A stretch of DNA of 64,000 nt from Centrapalus pauciflorus (taxonomy: Eukaryota > Streptophyta > Magnoliopsida > Asterales > Asteraceae): positions 1-64,000 of the forward strand of contig JAANYP010002814.1 in NCBI GenBank assembly GCA_020465985.1, in the 5' to 3' direction. This document shows positions 1 to 12,048 of the stretch, piece by piece. Numbering within the stretch: position 1 is the stretch's first letter; every line of letters begins with the position of its first letter. A program made the position numbers and the translations under genes. The notes under the pieces were generated by a model that saw nothing but the letters and a program-made list of their open reading frames with translations, did no database searches and had not been told where the DNA came from.

Positions 1-14
1 TTCAGATCACCAGG

Positions 15-689
15 ATGGGTGCAACAGGCCCTGAAATGGAATCCTACGATCACACTGATGTTGCACAGATGGGATACAGGGAATGGGTGGAACTGGCAGT
101 TGCCCTGAGCCAGTCTAAGTCAGAAAGCCAGTCTAAGTCAGAAACGGCTAAGACTATCAGGGCATACATCAAGAAGCTGATGGAGAGAGTAAATGAGCTG
201 GGCCTGATTCCAAAAGAAGTAAGAGAGGGTGTCTCTGTGACATACCCCAAAATAAAGGCCAGAAGGACAAAGAAGGATACAGAGATGGAGCTACTCCTTA
301 CGCTGATTGAACAGGGCGACTATGCCATTGAGATAAAAGGAGTTGATCATAGTCTGCCTAAAGGAATAGAGTTTGAGGATGGCAAGATTATTGAAGAACC
401 TGAGCTGGGGGAATTTTTTGTAGATCCCCTAACTCAGAAGAAGTGCTTCCAAAGAGCCTCAGAGCTGTACAAAGTTGATCTGAGACAACTTGCCGCCTTC
501 AGACTTGCAGTTTCATTTAGGCCGTCTAGCAAATGGAGAGCAGCCATCTGGGATCAGCTCAGAGGCTTCTATGAAAGAGGAGAGCTCAATGATCCCAAGT
601 TCATGATTATCAGAAGTGAAGTTGAGGAACTTGAGGATACAAGGGAAGAACTGGAAAAGATGGTTCAGGACCCTTCTCCATTGATATGA
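15..689 (+). CDS. 3' ORF of Copia element A, function unknown
   Basis: This 224-aa frame ends at TGA 689. The ATG at 15 may not be the true start, because the frame stays open back to the window edge. The product is charged and probably helical, with a short duplicated SKSESQSKSE stretch near residues 34-43 and an acidic Glu-rich tail. I see no zinc knuckle, protease, integrase, reverse transcriptase or membrane segment. It lies directly upstream of the purine tract and LTR, where large plant Copia elements carry an extra ORF after pol; element B has one in the same place (9604-14345). The role is unknown. It could also be the tail of a longer protein starting outside the window. Confidence 0.5.
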   Translation: MGATGPEMESYDHTDVAQMGYREWVELAVALSQSKSESQSKSETAKTIRAYIKKLMERVNELGLIPKEVREGVSVTYPKIKARRTKKDTEMELLLTLIEQGDYAIEIKGVDHSLPKGIEFEDGKIIEEPELGEFFVDPLTQKKCFQRASELYKVDLRQLAAFRLAVSFRPSSKWRAAIWDQLRGFYERGELNDPKFMIIRSEVEELEDTREELEKMVQDPSPLI

Positions 690-1015
690 AGTCCATCTAC
701 CGTCTGGGTAGGTGAAGAATGGAAGCTGTCCATCAGTTGGACAGGCTTACCATTATTTGCTCCCAACTCAAACAGTCCAAACATCTTGTACATTAGTTGT
801 ACATTATTACATAAGTTGTAATTTTTGCTTTTACATTAGTTGTAAAATACATTAGTACATTAGTTGTACTCTTGTAAGAACATGTGTTGTTCTAGTGTAA
901 TCAAGAATCAGTGTATATATAAACTGATCTTTTACTTTACTTTTTCAATTCAGCAAAATGTACTGTAAAAATATATAGTGATTTTTGATAAGACCAGCTT
1001 AGACTGGTTATTGCA
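690..1015 (+). other. 3' untranslated stretch of element A
   Basis: This stretch between the 3' ORF and the polypurine tract holds no ORF. From about 785 to 890 it repeats an ACATTAGTTGTA-like word several times. Confidence 0.5.
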
Positions 1016-1028
1016 AATAGGGGGAGAT
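1016..1028 (+). other. Polypurine tract of element A
   Basis: The run ATAGGGGGAGAT directly precedes TGTTAGGC, the LTR start. This is the usual position of the plus-strand primer. A second similar run, GAGGGGGAGAT, lies about 50 bp inside the LTR (1069-1079). Confidence 0.7.
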
Positions 1029-2112
1029 TGTTAGGCACAAAAAGGCCTCAGTCAAACCTGTTCTACATCTGAGGGGGAGATTTATAATCAACCCTGTTGA
1101 TGCATTTGAAGGTTGAATTTAAGGCCTGTTATATGCCTTATTGAAACCTGAAAATGATTTGCAATATCAGTCTAAAGCTGTTCTATATGTTGCATGTGTT
1201 GCAACTAAAGACAGTTTGTCCAAGCTGCTCTGTCTGCTGAACAGGCTGGACATAAACTGTCTACGCTGCTCTACACTGTTGAGCAGCTTGGGCATTTTTA
1301 AAGTGTTCTGTTCTTTGTGAACAGAACCTGTTCTTTGTGAACAGGCTAAACACTTTATGGAATATGTTTCCAAGTCATCATGTATTGTTTTTGACTACAA
1401 GATCAGTTTACAAAGTCGAAGACAAAGTGGAAAACAGAACTGCTCAGCCTGCCCACGCTGTTCTGTAACATGAAGACAAAAGGTTATTTGAAAAAGGGTG
1501 ACAGACCTTTTTCTTATATCAAAATAGGCCTTTACAAGGAAGAAAGACGCAAAGTTGACATTCCTAAATTAGTTAAAGGCAATGCAACAGTAGACAAAGT
1601 GAAAAGACAAAATTTCTGCACATGTGAAGACAAGTCTGCTTTTCAGAAAAGTGCAGAAAAGGTTATGTTGTCTTTTCAACAAGACTTCTCCTTTTTCATT
1701 TCGTCCAATGAAGATGTTTCTCTTAGATCCTCTGAGTGAGTATAAAAGGAAGCTTCTAAGGACAGAAAGAAGTGTGAAGAAAGCTAAGTGCTGAAACCAA
1801 GAGTGAACGTGCAAGTGTGATTTTCATGCATGCAAACCTTCTGTGTAAACCAGCATCTGTGTGTCTAAGCTGTTTTACATAAGCTGTTCCCTTAAGTCTT
1901 GTAAACACAGTGAGTGCTTCTTAGTGAGTGTATTCATTGTATTCTAGTTTAAGTTTGTCTTAGACTAGTGAACATACTGTTGTATCTGTCATCTCAGCTT
2001 GAACTATTCCGCATTCAAGCTTGTTTGTAATTAACAAATTGTTGATAATACATACAAACATTGAGAAAAGAGTGTGTAGTTTTTAAATTGCTGTATTCAC
2101 CCCCCCTCTACA
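1029..2112 (+). repeat. LTR of Copia element A (1,084 bp)
   Basis: The LTR starts TGTTAGGCAC after the purine tract and ends CTCTACA, giving TG...CA ends. It contains imperfect repeats of CTGTTC...AACAG words between about 1180 and 1345 and a TATA box at 1741. Its sequence differs from the element B LTR, so this is a separate family. No partner LTR is present to date it. Confidence 0.7.
1741..1748 (+). promoter_or_regulatory. TATA box in LTR of element A
   Basis: TATAAAAG lies about two thirds of the way into the LTR, the expected position for the U3 promoter, with transcription starting some 30 bp downstream. Confidence 0.6.
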
Positions 2113-3644
2113 GCTTATAACTATATACTTTGGGAACCTCTCGGGACCTACAGACATACTGCCTACCGGAACCTCGGAGGGATCAGCTCCAGGTCATATA
2201 GCGCAGTAACATCAGAGTAATCGATGCGACCCACCGGTCCATACTAGATGCACAACAATCGAAAGGACATGCAACAAGTATGAATGTGCACCTAAATCTA
2301 CGCAAGTTAGTAGAATTCCAAACAATTAATGAAGCGACAAGTCTCAGAAGGCAAAGCTTAACATAAAACAGATATAAACATGCGAAATCTACTGTACTCA
2401 CAGTGGGTGCGTAATTAAACTTTTAACCGATATTTATTTCTCTTCGGGATTTCAACCGGACCCTCAATGTACCCCACTGTGGGTTAAACAACACCACAAG
2501 GGACCTGTTAAATCAGTTGCAACAATATTTCGAGTCAAAAACCATTTAATTCCATAAAACCAAGTTTCGTAAGTTTTGCAATATTTTTCCCCATTTCGGG
2601 TCTATGTCCAAATTCGATCTACAACTAAGTTTGAGCCCATCTCATGTTCATACCTTGGCCTTTGAATAACTCTTGTTATTTTATGTGTTGTCTATGTGTT
2701 TCATTCAAAATATTCGAGTTTAGAGAGTGGGTTTTCAATTTTAGGCATTAAACTCGAATTTAAGGGGTTAAATTCGAATTTCCTTTCGAATTTGAGGCCA
2801 AACTCGAACTCATGAGGATAAATTCGAACCATATTCGAATTTAGGGTCCTAAATTCGAATCTAGGGACATAAACTTGAATTCCATGTGTTAAACTCGAAT
2901 ACATGCTCGAATTTAGTACAAAAATCGAGTTTGTTCTTGCATTTCGACTGTGTTCTTGGTATTTTCGAGTTTGTTCATCTTTACAACTTTAAAACATGTC
3001 TTTCTAAGCCTAAAATCACCGATATACCATGTATGATGCCTAGGTTCCATTCTATTACACATATATTATCATATTCTTGCAAGATTTCAAGCAAAACTAG
3101 CTCTAAATCACATAAAAATAGCAGATTCGAATTTATGTTCTTCAAAACCGAAATACATAAACTTAAAAGGGTCGATTCTTACCTCAATCCGTACGAAATC
3201 AAGAATCCAACCGTAGATTGTTGTAGTACTCCACGAGATCTTTCCGATGACGTATAAATCTCGATAATCGGCCGATCGGTTTGTGAGATAATCTAGAGAG
3301 AAGTAGAGAGCGTTTCTAGAGAGAGAAAGTAGAGAGAGAGAGTGAAATGAAAATGAATAGCTTTTAGCCATTTTATTCAACTTTCATCATTTTTGCACTT
3401 TTCACCCCTCAACTTAACCGGTTCCATAAAATACTGATTTATTCTTAAATTTATCATTACTAACTTTTATCATTCATAATACTCCATAATAATAATTATT
3501 AATTCTCAAACTTCGTAACTTCTTAAAATAGCATCAAACTTTTAAATATCCCAAATACATAATAATTGCTCATAATTCAACTTAATTATAAATTATCCGC
3601 CTAAATAACTCCGAATTACAGTAATTGAATTTGAGGATGTTACA
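2113..3644 (-). mobile_element. Truncated Ty3/Gypsy-type LTR, inverted copy
   Basis: Read on the minus strand, this begins TGTAACATCCTC at 3644 and runs collinear with the solo LTR at 12049-14041 for about 1.5 kb. Shared blocks include the CACCCACTGTGAGTAC segment (near 2400 here, 13255 there) and TTCGAA-rich spacers. The last ~500 bp of the family consensus are missing, and the sequence stops where the Copia A LTR ends at 2112. Copia A therefore probably interrupts it, with the rest left of the window. The small ORFs here are chance frames. Confidence 0.75.
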
Positions 3645-3791
3645 TATACAGTCATTAAAGCCTCCCAATCTGGTTTCGTTGATCTCCAGTCTGACAGTGG
3701 CTCTTTTCACGCTAACAGTCATCGTTTGAAGTTATACAATGAGGCAGAAGGACCCGAACAAGAGAAGGTCATGGACACCTTCCCCAAATAA
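3645..3791 (+). pseudogene. C-terminal tail of Gypsy integrase/pol
   Basis: An open frame of 48 codons ends at TAA 3789-3791. It contains FVDLQSDSG followed by NSHRLKLY, which resembles the end of Tat/Athila integrases (typically ...LQSDDG...VNGHRLK.Y). The tail ends EKVMDTFPK. Everything upstream is removed at the junction with the inverted LTR (3644/3645), so this is a remnant without catalytic residues. Confidence 0.6.
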
Positions 3792-5044
3792 TTAATTTTA
3801 GGGGCGAGTCGAGCTCTAGACTCGGAAATAAACAAGGCGCTCTCGGGAGGCAGCCCAGATTTCTGTTTCTTTAAGTTTTATTTTAGTTAATTTTGTCTTG
3901 CATTATCTTACTTACTCGTGTGTTTAGTCTAATGTGCGTTGCCTCTCTTTTTACAGGTTTTATGCTTTTCTTTGTCATGTGTGCTTTTTCAGTTTTTAAT
4001 GCTTGCTGCTGTGATTTGACATCTACCGCCGCTGTCTCATGTTATTGCTGCTAGCCCCAAGGGAGTATTGTTCGTTTACTCTCCCTGTTCTTTCCATATA
4101 TATGTGCTCTATCTGTGATTGCATTGGGGATAATGCAAAATTTTAAGTGTGGGAAGGGGGTTAAATACTTTAACCATTGTTTGTCCTGTTAGTATATCAT
4201 CTCTGTGCACTTAAATTTCTTTTATTTTAGCAAGTTCATACACTTCATCCGCATAGTGATGGTTAAATAAGTGAGAGTGTGTCCGTGAAAAGCGCTTGTC
4301 TTTAACATCATAGGTTAGCTTAGCTTTCATGTTGCAGTGTTTGTGGCTTTTTGCTGATCTTTAACTATTTTCTTGATCACTATGAGCTCCAATGGCCTGG
4401 AAATTGCAAAAAGTCTTGCATGTTATGTTAATCCCTGGGATTATTGTCAGCGAGTCGGTATCCTGAGATACCATCTTAAATTACAAACAACTGAATTCTA
4501 ACAAAAGAGGTTGAGATTGATTTAAAAAAAAAGTGATGAAGTAACTAAATGTGGCCTTTGGTTCTCGAACAAGTAAACTTCGAGGGGTGTTCTACACCTG
4601 ATCACCTAAAACCATCTGGTTTGGGATCGGTCAAGTAGAAAGTTCGTTACATGGGATCCATCGAAAGTCATAGGTTTCTTGAATCAAAAAAAGAAAAAAG
4701 AAAAAAAAAAAAGAAATTGAGAAATTATCAATAAGCCTTGAGTCAGAAAAGTTTGAAGGGAAAAGTTTAATAAAGCATGCAAGGATGAGCGATTTGTAGG
4801 TCAGATGAGTTTAGTCAAGTGATTTTTGAATTCTCTTGGAGTCAGTGAAAAGTTAGAGCGGATCGGCACACAAGCATGTACATGAATATAAGTTATCCAG
4901 TGTTTGTTGAAGTTGAGTTATTTTTGCAGGCGTCCATTTTTACTGTTTAAGCTTCGTATGCGTCTGAATTGTGTTTGCTTGTTTAAATTGTTTCTTTTGA
5001 GATGATTTGCTTGAGGACAAGCAAAGTTTAAGTGTGGGAAGTTT
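3792..5044 (+). other. Untranslated region of the Tat/Athila-like element
   Basis: No convincing ORF is present. The region contains the GGCGCTCTCGGGAGGCAGCC motif, an A/G-rich run at about 4685-4712, and a terminal purine-rich stretch AAGTTTAAGTGTGGGAAG (5024-5041) that is the likely plus-strand primer. Confidence 0.5.
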
Positions 5045-6501
5045 TGATATTGTCTCATTTATTCATATAATTATTCAACAATATCATTCTTTTTATGCGC
5101 TTAAACTTATAAGGTTTGATGCTAAAAGTTCATTTTCTTGTCATTTTTTATTTGCAGGTTTAATTGGGTACAAGACAAGAAATAATATGATTATGTGGGC
5201 TTAAAGTGATAAATATGAGAGCATGCAAGCAGGTCCAAAGAAAGTCCAAGATTTGAGCCTCTCCAAGTCCAATACCCAATAGGCCCAAAACCCATATTAT
5301 AATTTAGGGTTTTTTTTTTTGAATTTTTTTTGTTTTAAAAAAGAGGAGCCGGAGAAGGAATTAAAAGAAAGAAGACGTCACTGAATTTTTTTGGGAGAAT
5401 TCTTTTGGTTTTGGTGGTTGGCGGCTCAGAGAAAGTAGCAAAAACATATTCAAGATTTAGTTTTTTTTTTCTGCTTGGTGGGCGGCGCAAGAAAGGCAGC
5501 AAAACACATTCAAGACTTTAATTTATTTTTTTTGTTTTCTGTTTCTTCTGTGGGGGTATTTGGTGGCAGTAAGTATACAAGCAAAACATCAATAGTTCAA
5601 TATTAGCAATTATGTTTTTGGTTTCTTTTCTTGCAATTATGTTTAATTTTCTTGTTAATTTATTATGTTAATTATTAATTTAATTATGGGCTAAGTTTAT
5701 TGTATTTGTCATTGATGAACGAACCCTAGATTTAGGTTTAGTTTTTATTATTGATTGAGTTTTGTTTATGCCTAGTCGTGAACCTTGAATTATTTATCTT
5801 AATAATTATTGAGTAGTTACTATTACATTGTGTCATGTTCTGAAATTATGACTTCCACGTGTAATTAGGTTTATCTTATCGTTTGCTTGTTCTGAAATTA
5901 TGACGGTTGCATGCGGTTAGGGTAATAAATTATTCTGAAATTATGATAGTTGAAACTGCTTCTCTAATATCCCAGATAAAAGTTTGAGTTCAATTCACCA
6001 ATAACGAAAGTTAGCGTGTTTTGAATAGATTAGGTTATAATCGGATTAGTAGGGTTGATGGTCTATGTTAGCTCGAAATTTCTTAAAAACTTTATCAATC
6101 AATTGCACTTTTAAACGAACCAAATCTAGGGGGAGTGATTCAATGATAAATACATTTTAGTTATTTGATTCTATTCTCATAGTTAGTTATTTCATAGTCG
6201 TTATAAATTTTCGTTAGTTACTATTAATTGTCATTTTAGTTTGAGTAATTTTGTTTACTTTGCCGTGTCAACAGTTCCAAAAATCTAAAAACAAAACCCC
6301 ATTTTTACTCGTTTGCATTTTATCCATTTTATTTTTGCTAGAATAATTTTAGTTGGTATAATTTACATTTTCCGTTCCATGTGAAGACGATCCTGGTCTT
6401 ACCAGTTTATTGCTATACGATCGGGTACACTTCCTCGAGAGTTTATCGGTCGATTTGGTCTGATTAGAGTTTATAAAATTAAGACTGATTTTTCCGTACC
6501 A
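5045..6501 (+). repeat. Probable 3' LTR of the Tat/Athila-like element
   Basis: The start TGATATTGTCTC follows the purine tract. The 3' end is less certain; I place it at TTCCGTACCA (6501). Near 6385-6440 there is an ATACGATCGGGTACACTTCC-type segment common near the 3' ends of plant Tat-like LTRs. Another LTR beginning TGATATG lies at 61916-63623. The same general class is inferred, not shown by alignment. Confidence 0.45.
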
Positions 6502-6620
6502 TATATACAGAACCAACCTTTATTTAAAAAAAACACAATTTGTTCTTGTTTTGAGGGAATTACTAATAAAACGAACTTGATATTTGAGGTTTTTTATTGA
6601 ACCCATATATATTTTATTTG

Positions 6621-7165
6621 TCTAGAAACTCACGTATTATGTGAATAATTTTAATAAACAATTGGTTAGATAAAACGTATGTAAACTTAAAACTAAATCA
6701 TATAATGTTGATTCTTATAAAAAACAAATGTATAATTATTTGTCATATAATTTATTTATCTTTTTAAATATTATTGAACAATAGTTAATTTTTTAACATT
6801 CTTTTAAAAACAATTATGCCTGAATTTATATATATTTAATCGATATAATTTGAAATTTTATTTTTACATAAAACATAATATCTATATGTATTTCACAATA
6901 AATAGATTTAACTAAGATTTTAAAAAAATTATTTCAATATATTTATAGAAAAAGATCTAAGTTACTAATATTATTCTTTTTTTAAGCATAGTTATAGCAG
7001 TTAAATAAATTAAGTGCACATTTAATTGTATTCTTTTATGTTAAATTTTATAAGTAGTAGAGTGAACTATGGAAAAAGAGGAGGAAAAATTTTGTTTTGT
7101 TGTAAGGAGAGAGTGCCATGTGGCACAAATTGTTTTCCTTTATTAATAGATATAGATAGATAGAT
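6621..7165 (-). mobile_element. Helitron-like fragment
   Basis: On the minus strand the 5' side reads TCTATATCTATTAATAA (near 7140-7160), close to the 5' ends of plant Helitrons. The far side has a short inverted repeat TCACGTATTATGTGA (6630-6644) followed on the minus strand by TTTCTAGA, near the CTAGT expected at a Helitron 3' end. There is no coding content. The match is weak because both ends are degenerate. Confidence 0.3.
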
Positions 7166-7686
7166 TTAAATAGATTTTAAAACAAAAGCAAGATAACTTT
7201 GAACGTTTTTAACATCTTATTTTTACCATACACAACAATTATACTTAAAATGATTATTGGGGTTTTCTTACTACACACATCTATTTTCTCATGTACCACA
7301 CCTAAAAATTTTGACCTATAAAACTCCCCACTTTTTCATAACCCATTGAATACTCACCCACTTTGACACGACTTATCAGGGTTGCCTCTTCCCTACTAGC
7401 AGCCTAATTTCAATCCCCAACTCCACTCCACTCCATCATTTTTTTATTTTTATTTTAGATATATATTTATTCCATCAACTAAATTATCTAAATAGTAAAT
7501 ACATCATCTACTTTACTTTTGTTTTTGAGATTAATGTTAAAACAAATTTATCTACATTTTTTTGTAGTTCTATCATTTCGGTATTTTTAATATTATTCTT
7601 CATTAATCTAACTGTTATGTTGTTTCTTTATTATTGAAATTGCAAAGTTTGTTACCCATAACCAATTATTCATGTTAAAAATATAA
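7166..7686. other. AT-rich intergenic DNA
   Basis: I see no gene, RNA or clear element here. Confidence 0.4.
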
Positions 7687-8095
<409 letters not shown>

Positions 8096-8499
8096 AGCAA
8101 AAACAAATAAAATGCTAAGTTTATATTTTTTTAAAAAATTATAATTAAATTGTAACGTATTAAAGTAAAAAAAATATTCAAATCAAAACGAATCAAATGT
8201 CAAGTCGATTAATTAGCATTTTATTATCATAAATATCATTTATATATATAACTGAAAACGTTTCCTATAATATAGAAGTAGGACATAACATTAAATATGA
8301 ATTAAAGTAGAAATAACTCAATAAATATGTAAATAATTTATAAAATTTAAATTAATTTAAAAAAACCGGTTCCAAAACTATAACTTGAAAACTCAATAAA
8401 TTCACTTTTTATAGAATCTCTTACTTTTTTCGAAAACTATAACTTGAAAACAGAAATTGAAACATGACTAGTTTCCGTGAACTAAACGGAACTTAAAAA

Positions 8500-8855
8500 T
8501 GTTACCTTTTCATAGGCATGGCAAAAAAACTTATACCCGACGGGAAACCCGTAACTCGACCTCGATGTGACCGGGGAATCCCGATTGACCGGGGATGGGG
8601 ACGGGGAATCCCCGATTTAAATTAACGGGGATGGGGCAGGGATGGGAGACACTTTAATCCCCGACCCCGACCCCGATTATGTTTTATGTTTTAATATAGA
8701 TTATTATACATATTTAACTTTACAATGTAAATTATTTATTACATTTTATATAATATATTAAATATTATTGTATATGACTTTTCTATAGTTTAAAATACTA
8801 TTGTTTTTTTTTTTTTTCATTTCAGTGGTTTTATAAATCTTTTGCAAACATTTCT
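8500..8855. other. CCCCG-rich patch and AT-rich flank
   Basis: From about 8535 to 8685 the words GGGGATGGGG and CCCCGACCCCGA recur on both strands, in sharp contrast with the AT-rich surroundings. It is preceded by GGCATGGCAAAAAAAC, which loosely resembles a hAT terminal sequence. It could be a subterminal region of a hAT-type element cut by Copia B. No coding content. Confidence 0.3.
8851..8855. other. TSD TTTCT, left copy (element B)
   Basis: TTTCT precedes the left LTR and recurs at 21291-21295 after the right LTR. This fixes the outer ends of element B. Confidence 0.85.
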
Positions 8856-9498
8856 TGTCAAGATCCAAATCACCTAAGATTAACTGGTTTTATTAAATCA
8901 GAGTGTAAACCAATAACCTTGTTTTTGAATCAAAGTCCAATTAAGAAGTTTGCGGAATAACACTTAATTGTTTTAAGAAAACTTTCAGGATAAATAACAG
9001 ATAAATATAATCAAAATCAAATCCTTTATATTGCCAAAATCACTGATTACAATCACCTCTAATCTGTTTGATTAGACGAGTAACACTAATTGTTCTTAGG
9101 GTTTTACAACCTTAGAGGCTTGAGAAACTTTATCAGAAAGCAGTTACAATGAAGCACACAATTACACAACTTGCACGTACAGACTTACAATAGAAAGACC
9201 TAGTCTATCTATATATATAGCCTTCTGATTTGTTTCCTTGACGAACTCTGATTTCTCTGGTAGTAGATATGCTTGGAAGGTATTCAAATCTTGAAATATA
9301 TATCACTTTCTGAATTTCAGCACTTTCTGTTATTAATCTGTTGAGCAGCTTGAACTCTGAACTCTGGCAACTTGAGCTTTGAACTAGCAGCTTCAACTTG
9401 TTGAACTAGCAGCATGAACTTCGTAATTACACAGAAATACTACTAACAGTTTGAGAATTCTAACTAACAGCTTCACATACTTAGAATATTTCCCAACA
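8856..9498 (-). repeat. 3' LTR of element B (643 bp)
   Basis: In window orientation it runs from TGTCAAGATC to CCCAACA, adjoining the purine tract at 9499. It matches the right LTR at both ends. It keeps a central segment (about 8969-9296) that the right LTR lacks, with a TATATATAG-type TATA candidate near 9210-9222. Confidence 0.9.
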
Positions 9499-9513
9499 AT
9501 CTCCCCCTAACTT
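9499..9513 (-). other. Polypurine tract of element B
   Basis: On the minus strand the sequence reads AAGTTAGGGGGAGAT and directly precedes the 3' LTR start TGTTGGG. Confidence 0.75.
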
Positions 9514-12043
9514 AAATTCTTGACACAAGACTTTAAGTTTCTATACAAATAAGGAAATAAAACAAAGTAAAACTGTTATATACAAACTAAGGCATCCAAA
9601 AACTTACAACTGTGAAAGTTTCTGCCTTATATCCTTTATGAATTCTCTTTTCAACTCCACTTTATCACATTCAATCTTCATAGAGCTCATCTGGAGTAGC
9701 CATTCCTTTGGCAAACTGAGAAATTCAAAATTGTAGAATCTGTTGGATCTGTCTGCAAGCTTGAGTCTATATGTCATGGATTTGGTATATAAATCAATCT
9801 GTACAATCTTCATTTCCTTGGTAGCTTCTATATCCATTCTTGTGGATTTTGGGTAAAAAATGCTCCCGAGATCTTTCAAATTTTGTTGAACCCAAACAAT
9901 TTGAGACCTAGAATGACTGGCAGTTCCAATATGATGCATTTGTGTCAGCTCATCTCTGGTCAGTCTTTGAACCAGTTGGATTGGGCTCTTGTATTCTTCC
10001 TCAGGACCAGCTTCTCTTTTGATTACAAAGTGATATACTAAATCAATGTCATCCATTGACTTAGCATACCAATAGCTAATAGGAGGTTTGGAGAAGTCAT
10101 GCTGATCGAGGGTCTTTTCAATTTCCATAGCCTTTTGGCAATTGCTGATCAAACAACACTCTCTTTACCTGTTCAAACTTTGCTTGAGAAACATCAGCAA
10201 CAGTTTGAACTGGTTCTTGTGGAACTTGGACTTGTTGGGAGGCTGTGGATGCTTTATCCTTCTCCTTTTCCTTGTCACATAAAGCCTGAAGCTTCTCAGA
10301 TGACCATGATTGAGCAATTACCTTTGATATCCCAGCTGTTGCAGAGAAATTTATCAAAAATCTTCTATGTTCTGCCTTTGAAGGCCCTGTTGGCCTTTTC
10401 CTCTTCTTCTGGTTATCTTTGACCACAAACCCTCTTAGGTAATCTCCTAAGGTTTCATCATCTCCCATTGGTTCATGGGTTTACTGGTCTAGGATCTCAT
10501 CTTGTTCTTCTGCCAATAATCTGGCCAGTTCAGCATCATGGGCAACTTGGGCTTCTTTTGAAATGAATTTGATCTTTGGAGGCTCAATCAGGATGCCCTT
10601 TCCTTTGTCTTTGGAAGTTGATAATGTGGCTTGGACTGCTAGGGCAGGAGCTTAAGGACCTTCTCTGATGACCACTCCACTTGTTCTGATGGGAACAACT
10701 TGAGCTTCTAGACTAACAGCTTGAGAAACTGTTGGGACTGTTAGCCTAGAAACTGAAGCTGTTGTTGGAGAAGTTGAAGCTGTTTGGACTGGATGAGGGA
10801 TCTCCTGATTCTCCCCCTTTTTGGATGCATTGGTTTGTCCAGGGGGACCAAAAACCTTTGCAAGCAGGGATCGAACCATCTTCTCGAGCTGGATAATCTT
10901 GTTGCCACACAGAGTGAAGCCAAGATGAAACTGATCAAGGCGCTGTTATTGGGCTGCTGAGAGTTGTTGCAAAGCTGTGATTTGAGATCCCTATGCAGAA
11001 ATAATGGACTTGTAATGTTCCAAAATGGCTACAACAGGTTTCAGCTGTTGATCCGTCAAAGCCATTAGTTGCAGACTAGCCTCAAGATCTTCAAATGATA
11101 GTGGTATTTGAGATCTATCACTGGCATGAATTCAAGAAGTAGAAACATTTGGGCCCCTTTGTTCTTGGTACTGGGGACTTCCAGAAGGTGCTTGCACACC
11201 CTCTGTTGCCATGGGTGTGGTATTAGAGATGTTGATAATGTCTTGTGCCTCTTGTGTAGAGACATCAGTAGTACCAGCCACAAATCCCATATGAACATCC
11301 TCTGATGGGATGTCCACCTCCAAATTGAGGGTGGGAGTATCCTTAATGGGTTCTCTTTCGATATTCTGTGCAGGAGTGTCCCCCTGCACAGGGCTATTTG
11401 GCTCTAGGAATTGGACTGAGGAGGAAGGAGCTCCAACAACCCTTTGTCGTTTATACATTTTAAGTGATGAGGCTGGGGAGGTATGTATAGTGGAAGGAGC
11501 AGAGGAAGTATATGTATCATGAGGAATGGGTTGGGGTCCTGGGGGTGAAGCAGTAATAGATGACTGAGCTTGCTCAGGACCCTCCCCTTTGTTTCTTGGA
11601 TGGGTATCCTGCATTGCAGAAGGCAATGGGACATCCACACTGTGAAAACTGGCACTTGGTTTCAAAAGCCGTTTAATAGTAGGTAAAGAGTGCCTATGAG
11701 AAACATGTATCCTTTTATGTATTTAAAAAATATTGCAAGACTTTGCAATTCTTTCTGCCAAAAACCATGGATACATAAAAAATTTCCCATCTTTTAAGGC
11801 ATGGTGCCTTAACATCCCTTAAAAAAATCATATTTGAAAAATTGAACTGTTGGCCTGTGGATAAGCACACTAAGGCATTGGCAATATTTGAAGAAAATTC
11901 AGACCAACCAGTTCGTTTAGGGCTTAAACACTGCTGAATAATATGTACAGGATATTTCCATTTAGGACCAAAATGTGCTTTGTAGAAGGTAAAAGAATCA
12001 GTAGGGCCCCTATATCCAATGTCAAAAAGACCTTCGTGTAAAG

Positions 12044-12048
12044 CAGTA
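12044..12048. other. TSD CAGTA, left copy
   Basis: CAGTA here and at 14042-14046 flanks the solo LTR exactly. Confidence 0.9.

Larger units (their letters stand above)
1..2112 (+). mobile_element. SIRE-like Ty1/Copia retrotransposon A, 3' end only
   Basis: Only the 3' part of this element lies in the window: a 3' open reading frame (15-689), an untranslated stretch, a polypurine tract (about 1016-1028) and one LTR (1029-2112). The purine tract followed by TGTTAGGC, and the ORF placed between pol and the 3' LTR, match the large SIRE/Maximus-type Copia plan, also seen in the element at 8856-21290. The DNA after the LTR is a Gypsy LTR cut in mid-sequence, so element A probably inserted into that LTR. 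The five bases after the LTR, GCTTA (2113-2117), should then also precede its 5' LTR to the left of the window. Confidence 0.7.
3645..6501 (+). mobile_element. Tat/Athila-like Ty3/Gypsy element, 3' end
   Basis: The segment holds, in order: the C-terminal end of a pol reading frame (3645-3791), a GGCGCTCTCGGGAGGCAGCC motif (near 3837), a long untranslated region with two TTAAGTGTGGGAAG motifs (near 4142 and 5027), and an LTR starting TGATATTG at 5045. These purine-rich words and the long gap between pol and LTR are typical of plant Tat/Athila Gypsy elements. The inverted LTR at 2113-3644 cuts the pol frame, so the upstream part is lost or lies outside. Confidence 0.65.

Noticed and set aside
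1069..1080. Second GAGGGGGAGAT as the true LTR border of Copia A
   Set aside because: It is followed by TTATAATC, not TG. The first tract is followed by TGTTAGGC, comparable with the border of element B.
2183..3380. Frames of 66-123 codons in the inverted Gypsy LTR
   Set aside because: They are not preserved in the solo LTR copy at 12049-14041 and have no recognisable domain.
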